Below the pieces are notes generated by a model. It was not told the origin of the DNA, did no database searches, and was given only the letters and a program-made list of their open reading frames with translations. Shown piece after piece: positions 57,658 through 64,000 of a DNA stretch of 64,000 nt. Numbering within the stretch: the first letter of the stretch is position 1; each line of letters opens with the position of its first letter. The stretch spans positions 8,552-72,551 of the forward strand of contig NW_025064945.1 of NCBI RefSeq assembly GCF_019112545.1, in the 5' to 3' direction. Both the position numbers and the translations under genes were made by a program. This stretch comes from Guyanagaster necrorhizus (Eukaryota; Basidiomycota; Agaricomycetes; Agaricales; Physalacriaceae).

Positions 57658-60600
57658 TATTGGACAGTACATCAGTCTAATGTGGCTTTGCTCAATGGTT
57701 TGTCAAATGAAATGGTACCAAACTCCAATATGTTTCATTCATTCATAGAATACTGAATCCTTGGCAATAGAAAGTGCATTTTGACTATCAGAGAAGAGGG
57801 TAGTAGATTTTGTTGAGTAAATAGAAGGGTTTGCAACAAAGATGGAGAGCTCTGAGAGGAGTTTGTGAAGCCATATCATGTTCTTCAATGCTGGTGTGAG
57901 TCCAATGTATTCTGATTCACTGATGGAGACAGTAACAATTTGTTGCTTTCTTGATGTCCACATAACAGCACTTTGACCCATGAATAGGACAAATTCAGAT
58001 ATAGACTTTTGCCCAGGCTGATTGGAATATGCTGCATCATGATGATAGCCCTTAGGACTGATGCCAGGACCACCAATTATAAGCCATTGATCGCATGTAC
58101 CCTTGAGATAACAGAGGACTCAAAATCCTGCTTTTAGATGAGTTGAACATGGGTCTTCCATGAATTGTGATAACACTGATACCAGATAGCTGATTTCAGG
58201 GCAAGATCCAACTGTGACATACATGAGAGACCCTAGCAGCTCACCATAGAGTGCTTTTTCATGTGGTGTAATAGATTCTATGGATATGGAGGGTGAATCA
58301 GGATTTAGATCAAGATTTGCTTCTATTAGTGTCACAAATGATGCCAAGTCCTGAACTCTGAATCATTTTGTGATCTGGTCAATGTAGGCTGGCTGTCCAA
58401 TGCTGATGGTGCACCTTTTCCAGTCCTGAGTGATATGCATCCCCAAGAGCCAATGTATGAGTCTGAGATCAACTAGCTTGAAATGTGAGCCTCTTTCTTG
58501 TTTGAATTGGTCTGATTCATTTTGGGAGTCTGCAATGATGGTGAAATCATCTGTGGCAACTGTGACAATAGTATATTTGGTCTCTGATTTGATTCAGTAG
58601 AAAATGGCCTCATCTGCATTGCTGATGGTGAATCCTAGAGAGATCATCATTGTCTTTAGAGTCTGGTACCAGCCATGTCCTGCTTGTTTTGTGCCATACA
58701 GACATTTGCACAGCTTGACATAAATGTTCTGGCCTTTGAGGTGTTCTGGAATTGTGAAGAATTCTTCATATCTGTTTGGAAACTTAATATAGATTTCCTT
58801 GGTGATGTCAGCATGCAGGTATGCATTTTTGATATTGGCTTGGTCTATAATTGTATTTCAAGAGGCAGCTATGGAGAGTAGAATGCAGAGAGTGGGAAGA
58901 CAGACAACCAGGGCATAGATGTCAAAGTAGTCAATACCTTGGATCTGAAAGAATCCTTGGGCTACAAAACAGGACTTAGCCTTTTCAGGCTCACCAGTTT
59001 TGTTTTGTTTGACTCAGTAGACAAACCTTGTACTCATAATGTTTGCATATATGGGAAATCTTCTCTTTTTATTACCTCCCTTGCTTTCTTTTTCTTGCAC
59101 TGCTTTATCTCTGCAAGCATTGACTTATGCCATTCTCTTTCATCAGGACCACTCAGTGCCTTCTTCATAGTTACTGGTTCAACATCCACTATCATGACAT
59201 AGTTAACTGGTGAGTAGCAGTCTGGTTCATCATCATCGTCTGATTCTGACTCATCTTCAAGTGCTGTTGCTGCAATTCCAGCTGTGATGGGACATTTGTG
59301 CAAGTCTGAGGGTGCAAGTTCATCAGGTTTCAGGGCTGCAGATCGCTTAGGGCAGCTGGGTTGAGGGATAGGATCAGATTCTATATCTGTGAGTGGAGAT
59401 TCAGGATGCTCTGGATGAGTTTCTGTGAGTGGTTCATCTGGCAGGTTTTCAAAGAGTTTAGAAGTGGTTGATGACTTTGGGACAATAGGGTAGGTATCTT
59501 TATCCTCCCCCTCAACTATGAATGGTTTCAGAGTCAGGACATTCTTATTGAAGTATATGTCATGTTCAATGCTGACTTTTCGCTTTTTGAACCAGTAAAC
59601 TCTCCAGCCTTTGGCTTCAATATCAATACCCATGAAGTGAATTTCAATAGCATGCTCTCCAAGCTTCTCTGGTGCCTTTACTTGGATCCAGCATTGGCAT
59701 CCCCATGGGCAAAGACCTGAGATGTTAGGCTTTCTGCTGGTTGCCATCTTGAATGGGGTTTTCCCTGATGATATTGCTTTTGTTGAGGTGTGATTGTAGA
59801 TCTATTTGGCATGCCAGTGAGCTTCAGCCTAGAGGTATTTTGGTAACTCTGAACTGATTAAGAAAGCTCTAATCATGTCCATCAGATAGCCATTTGAACA
59901 TTTGGCAATCCTATTCAACTGTGGGAAATCATATACAGTTAGGTGTCAAACAGTTCTTTTTGATTTGAGGTGCTGACCAAACTCTTCACTAGTGAATTCT
60001 CTCCCTTGATTCATACTAAGAATCTTGATGACCTCTATGCCTTGCTGAACCTTGATCCATATCTCATAACATTTATATGACCCAAGAGTATCTGATTTCT
60101 TTGATAAGTGTTCAGATTTCAATTCATGGGTGTGTAGGTCATAGAACATGCAGGCATAGAAGGCTTCTCCTAGTGATGCCACAGACATCAGGCCTATCAG
60201 GTCTCTGACAACCTTGTCACTGCTATTTTTGATATATTTATATTGGCCTTAGTTTGAGAACAGCTTGTGCTTTACTTTGGCCTTCACACAGGTCTTGCAA
60301 AATTCTGGTTTGGAGTTAAGATCAAGCTTGATTCCTTCAATATGGCCATCAACATACATGTGATGAAGAGCAGTGTGACTTTAGTGAGCACAAATGTTAT
60401 GTAGCTTGGTGATATTCACCTTGAGCTTACCTGCTGCCATAGTGACATCTGGTTTGGCTGCTGTAGCTTGCTGTGCATTTGGGGTTGAGATTATATATAA
60501 ACCACCAGCTTCAGGGATTTTTGCAATGATCTTAGCATCTGGCCATGGTGTGCAGATATACATAGTATGGTCAGAGGGTTTGATATAGATAGAAAATCCA

Positions 60601-60901
60601 GCATGACTGACTTGTGAGAGTGATATAAGGGTGTAGGCCATTTTCAGTGGATGATATGCATTTCAGAAACTTGCAATAGTAGGTTTCTGTCTCTTTCCTA
60701 TGGAAAGTGGTAGTCAAAGATCCTCTTTTTCTATCACATAGAAAACTTGGCCATTCACAGCTTTGATGGGCTTTGGTTCTATTTTGGTATAGTTTTTGAA
60801 CCTCTGACATTCAGATGAGTATATTTTTAATGCTCCACAATCTGCTAGTGCCATAACATTCTCTCCTTTTGCCACATAGGCATCACTCTCAGCTCTATAG
60901 T
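57653..60901 (-). pseudogene. Copia polyprotein remains
   Basis: On the minus strand: protease-like ALADCGA near 60835, where the family has DSGA; the GAG-pre-integrase segment (60641-60381, with MAYTLISLSQVSHAGF); integrase (60188-59946, with an EFTSEEFG stretch); the connector rich in acidic and Pro/Ser residues (59747-59034); RT (58700-58100, with ALYGELLGSLMYVTVGSCPE near 58270-58190); and RNase H (57981-57739, with SRKQQIVTVSISESEYIGL). Many stops interrupt the reading. The last codons continue at 49502-49420 on the other side of element A. Confidence 0.85.
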
Positions 60902-61348
60902 TGTTAGGCCCAAAGGTCATGTGGGCAGCTACACGTGATAACCGGGTGTTCCTTCACACTTCGAGGAATCGCCCGAGTCCACTAATTGTATATCTGCATG
61001 GTGTGACTCAAGGTCAAGTATTGACTTGAGGTAGTTTGGTGTGTATAAACTTTAGCTCAAAGCTGGGGTTCACCAGCAAGAGCATTGGTCCTTAAATACT
61101 ATACAGGTAGTCCTAATTATATCACTACTTATTATGTCTGTCTGTGTCCATGGTGTCTGTCATCCTTGAGCATCGAAACCGTACATAAAAGGGCGATTGT
61201 GTTGTCATTGGGCTTGGCTGTCATGACGACTTGGTGATCAAGCTAGTTGTGCTGACTAAGCTTTCACACAGTCTTGTGCCCTTTCTGACTAAGCGTGAAT
61301 AGGGGTAAGGGCGAGTGTTACAAAAGAAAAGAAAAGAAAATCATAACA
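60902..61348 (-). repeat. 3' LTR of gypsy element B
   Basis: 447 bp with TGTTATGA...CCTAACA ends on the element strand. It has TATTTAAG (61098-61091) and AGCTTTGAGCTAA (61064-61052) 34 nt apart, as in element A. An (AAAAG)n run at 61325-61340 lies near its 5' border. Confidence 0.87.
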
Positions 61349-61360
61349 TTACCCCCCACT
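61349..61360 (-). promoter_or_regulatory. Element B polypurine tract
   Basis: The element strand reads AAGTGGGGGGTAA-like purines directly before the 3' LTR. Confidence 0.65.
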
Positions 61361-61382
61361 TAAGACCATTGTCCCGATGGCG

Positions 61383-63999
61383 TTAATTAAGGGATAGTTC
61401 ATATTTGTGTATGGCGTCGTCGGCGTTCATATACTTTTTATTTATCCATTGGTTTGATTCAGGTCCATACCCTTTCCAGCTGACAAGGTAGTCCACCATT
61501 GATGTTGTCCCGCCACCACAGGCCTTGACCTTCCGAAGTTTGTGGTTTAGGACCTGGTCAATCTCATAATGTTCTTCATCATCGATGAGGTCGGGCGGTG
61601 GGGGCAGTGGTTGTACCTGGTTCGGGAAGGCTGGAGCAATGTATGAGGATAACAGGGATTCGTTGAACACGTCATGGACCTTCCAGCTAGTGGGAAGGCG
61701 GAGTTTATAGGCGGCTACTCTGACTTTTGCAAGTATAGGAAAGGGACTGGTGCATTTGTTGGCAAGTTTTCGTTTAGGACGTGGTAGATATAGGTTTGTT
61801 GTATCAAGCCAGACTTTGTCATTGACTTGGTAATCGTGTGAGGGTCGGTGGTGTTTATCATATTGCTTTTTCATCGTTAATGCAGCTTTTTCAAGTGCTC
61901 TTTTTGTCTCTGCATGGATATTGTTCATGGTGGTGGCAAAACTCATAGAAGCGGGAGTTGTCATTTTATAGCAGTCTGTTTGGGTGACAAACGGGTGTCA
62001 GCCATAGTTGACAAAGAATGGCATCTGTCCTGTGGCAGAGTGTATCTGATTGTTGTGTTGAAAGGCGGTAAGTGCCAGCCATTCAACCCAGTCATCTTGA
62101 CGATAGTTGATAAATAGTCAGAGATATTTTTTGACTTCTTGGTTTGCACGTTCCGTCTGTCCATTGGTTTGTGGGTGATAAGCTGTGGATGCATTTCGTT
62201 TGATGTGCAGCAAGTGATATAGGTCGTCGAGGAATTTTGAAACAAATTGTGGTCCCCGATCTGAGATGATAACTTGGGGCATTCCATATTTAGCATATAC
62301 CTCGTCTTGTAGGATCTTGGCCCACCCCTCGGATGTTAATTCTGTTGAACATGCGACTGGAATGATTGCTTTAGAAAATCAGTCCACGATGACAAGGATT
62401 GCATCATAGCCATTGCAGTCCAGTAATCTGGTAATCATGTCCACAGAAATGTGGGTCCATGGCTGTGAGGGTATTTCATTTGGGTGTAGTGGGGCTGCTT
62501 TGGACTGTGTAGACACCTTTCCCCTCTGGCACATTTCGCAGGCTTTGACGTAGGTGGTGATATCATTGCTGAGTTTAGGCCACCAATAGTTTCGGAGAAC
62601 AAGTTCTTTGGTTTTGGCGATGCCTGGGTGCCCTGCCGTTGCGTGATCGTGGCATGTTGCGATGATTTCCCCATGTAGGTTTTGGACTCATGGGACATAG
62701 ATCCTTCCGTCATATCAAATCATCCCTCCTTCCTTTGTCATTCCCCTCTCATGATTAAGCGAAGCGGCGATCCTCTGGTCCCATTGATGTGTGTCTCAGG
62801 TCATGCTCCTGATGTGCTCATGAATCTCTTCCTCCATTGGCATTATCAGTGCCTGAAAGTGTTCTGGATGTAAGAGTACAATTCCCGTGTTGTCGTTTTC
62901 CCCTTGATCGTGATCTGCATGACGGGACAGGAGGTCAGCCTTTTTGTTGGCGACTCCGGCCTTGTGGTGAAGTGTGTACTGGTACTGAGCGAGTTTGGTT
63001 ACCCATCAGGCTTGCCGACGGTTTAACTTCTGTGGCTGACAGAAATACCTGAGATTCTGGTGGTCCGTCCAGATCTCAAAGGTGGCAACAGCCCCAACCA
63101 GGTAGTGCCGCCATTCTTCCAGGGCGAGCATTATGGCGAGCAACTCCTTGTCATAGATTTCGTAATTTCGTTCTGTTACAGTTAGGGCCTTGGAGAGAAA
63201 GGCGACCGGCCGCCATTTTCCATCCTGTTCCTGAGATAGTACTGCACCTATAGCCCCCTCACTCAAATTGGCCTCGATGCAGAATTTTCCCTCCTGGGAT
63301 GGTATGGCAAGGACTACATCCTCTGCCAGTCGTCACTTCAGGTCTTCGAAAGCAAGTTGTTGGAGGTTTCCCCATCCCCATGGGGCATTCCCAGTGAGTT
63401 GTGTCATTGGGCGGACGATCTTGCTATAGTCTCAGATGAACCTCCTGTAGAAGTTGGTAAAGCCAAGGAAGGATTGTAGTTCCTTCTTTTTGGTAGGTAT
63501 TGGCCAGTCCATTACTCCTGCGACCTTGATTGGGTCCATTCGAATACTCCCCTCCCCGATGATGACCCCGAGGTATTTGGTTTCCAATACCTTGAATTCA
63601 CATTTCTCTGCCTTCAGGAATAATTTGTGTTTTCTCATAAGAGTGAGTACCCGTTGGACTAAATCACAGTGCTCTTCCCTGGTCTTGGACATGATGAGGA
63701 TGTCGTCCAGGTAGATAGTGACTTTTCCCGTGGTGATGAGGTCCTTGAAAATGTCGTTCATCATCCACTGGAAGATAGCAGGGGAGTTTGTTAAGCCAAA
63801 AAACATGACAGTTGGCTCGAATAATCCTCGGTTGGTTCTGAATGCCGCTTTCCATTCATCCCCTTCCTTGATTTGAACATTGTTATATCCCCAACGAACG
63901 TCGAGTTTGGTATAGTATTTGGCTCCTCGGAGTTTGTCCATTAACTCCGATATCAGTGGCAGAGGATATCAGTTTTTGATGGTCATTTCATTTAATTTT
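61383..63999 (-). pseudogene. Element B: pol (RT, RNase H, integrase, chromodomain)
   Basis: The RT frame 63941-63432 carries YLDDILIMS near 63712-63686. RNase H is at 63266-63006 with DKELLAIMLALEEW. The integrase remains at about 62750-62100 have ordered zinc-finger and core motifs. The frame 61964-61383 ends with the integrase C-terminus and a chromodomain (DYLVSWKGYGPESNQW), with an intact final stop. Several TGA or TAG stops between these frames prevent a full polyprotein. Its open RT and chromodomain frames are the best-preserved retrotransposon coding in the window. Confidence 0.85.
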
Positions 64000-64000
64000 C

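Larger units (their letters stand above)
49068..60901 (-). mobile_element. Ty1/copia retrotransposon, interrupted and 5' end outside the window
   Basis: Read on the minus strand the parts are: protease and GAG-pre-integrase region from 60901, integrase, reverse transcriptase and RNase H to 57653; then, after the inserted gypsy element, the last ~28 codons (stop at 49420-49422), a polypurine tract and the 3' LTR (49068-49392). The upstream (gag) end is cut by the second gypsy insertion at 60902 and should resume beyond the window. Frames contain many stops, so the element is dead. The enzyme order protease-integrase-RT-RNase H is diagnostic of copia. Confidence 0.85.
60902..64000 (-). mobile_element. 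Ty3/gypsy chromovirus (element B), partial, runs off the right edge
   Basis: Its 3' LTR (60902-61348), polypurine tract, chromodomain, integrase, RNase H and RT are read on the minus strand in gypsy order. The gag and 5' LTR lie beyond the window. It inserted into the protease region of the copia element; the 5 bases before it are ATAGT, and the duplicate should follow the other LTR. It is the same lineage as element A (similar RT, chromodomain and LTR layout) but keeps more CpG and has fewer stops, so it is probably younger. Confidence 0.9.

Overview
This is eukaryotic nuclear DNA, most likely from a mushroom-forming basidiomycete (Agaricomycetes). The evidence is the many short introns (about 48-60 nt, GT-AG), an expanded F-box family with an N-terminal coiled coil, a DUF2235 hydrolase, fungal Zn2Cys6 regulators, an intron-containing tRNA-Leu, and Ty3/gypsy chromodomain and Ty1/copia retrotransposons. 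I cannot name the genus.

Layout. 1-2.8 kb holds a decayed, unrecognised coding repeat, followed by a ~73-bp minisatellite (2944-3382). A ten-exon DUF2235 (Tle1-like) hydrolase gene lies at 6653-8909. A nine-exon regulator with two C2H2-type fingers plus a Zn2Cys6 cluster is at 11801-14460 (+), and an intact paralogue with the same exon plan is at 38513-41159 (-). A tRNA-Leu(CAG) with an 18-nt intron is at 15348-15445 (-). A kinesin-motor relic is at 20263-21285. 22.1-30.2 kb is a tandem F-box cluster with one apparently intact gene (22907-24511) and several frameshifted copies. 1.85 kb of this cluster reappears inverted at 45945-47785. A Jen1-like monocarboxylate transporter (MFS) is at 32417-34106, and a frameshifted DOPA 4,5-dioxygenase relic is at 35876-36522 (-).

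From about 47.8 kb to the window end is a nest of retrotransposons. A copia element (minus strand) has been split by a complete 8.15-kb gypsy chromovirus (49503-57652, 443-bp LTRs, 5-bp ATTAT target-site duplication) and by a second gypsy element (60902 to beyond the end, minus strand). The complete gypsy element appears to use Tf1-type self-priming: the 13 nt just after its 5' LTR are the exact complement of a 13-nt LTR block that lies 34 nt downstream of a TATA-like box in three separate LTRs.

How the genes relate. The host genes do not form an obvious pathway or metabolic cluster. The main theme is local duplication, inversion and decay (two regulator copies, seven F-box copies or fragments, other diverged repeats) next to a silenced-looking transposon nest. 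I found no convincing new multi-gene system. The observations most worth following up are the self-priming signature, the inverted regulator pair, the non-canonical GC-AG intron, and the unrecognised repeat at the left edge.
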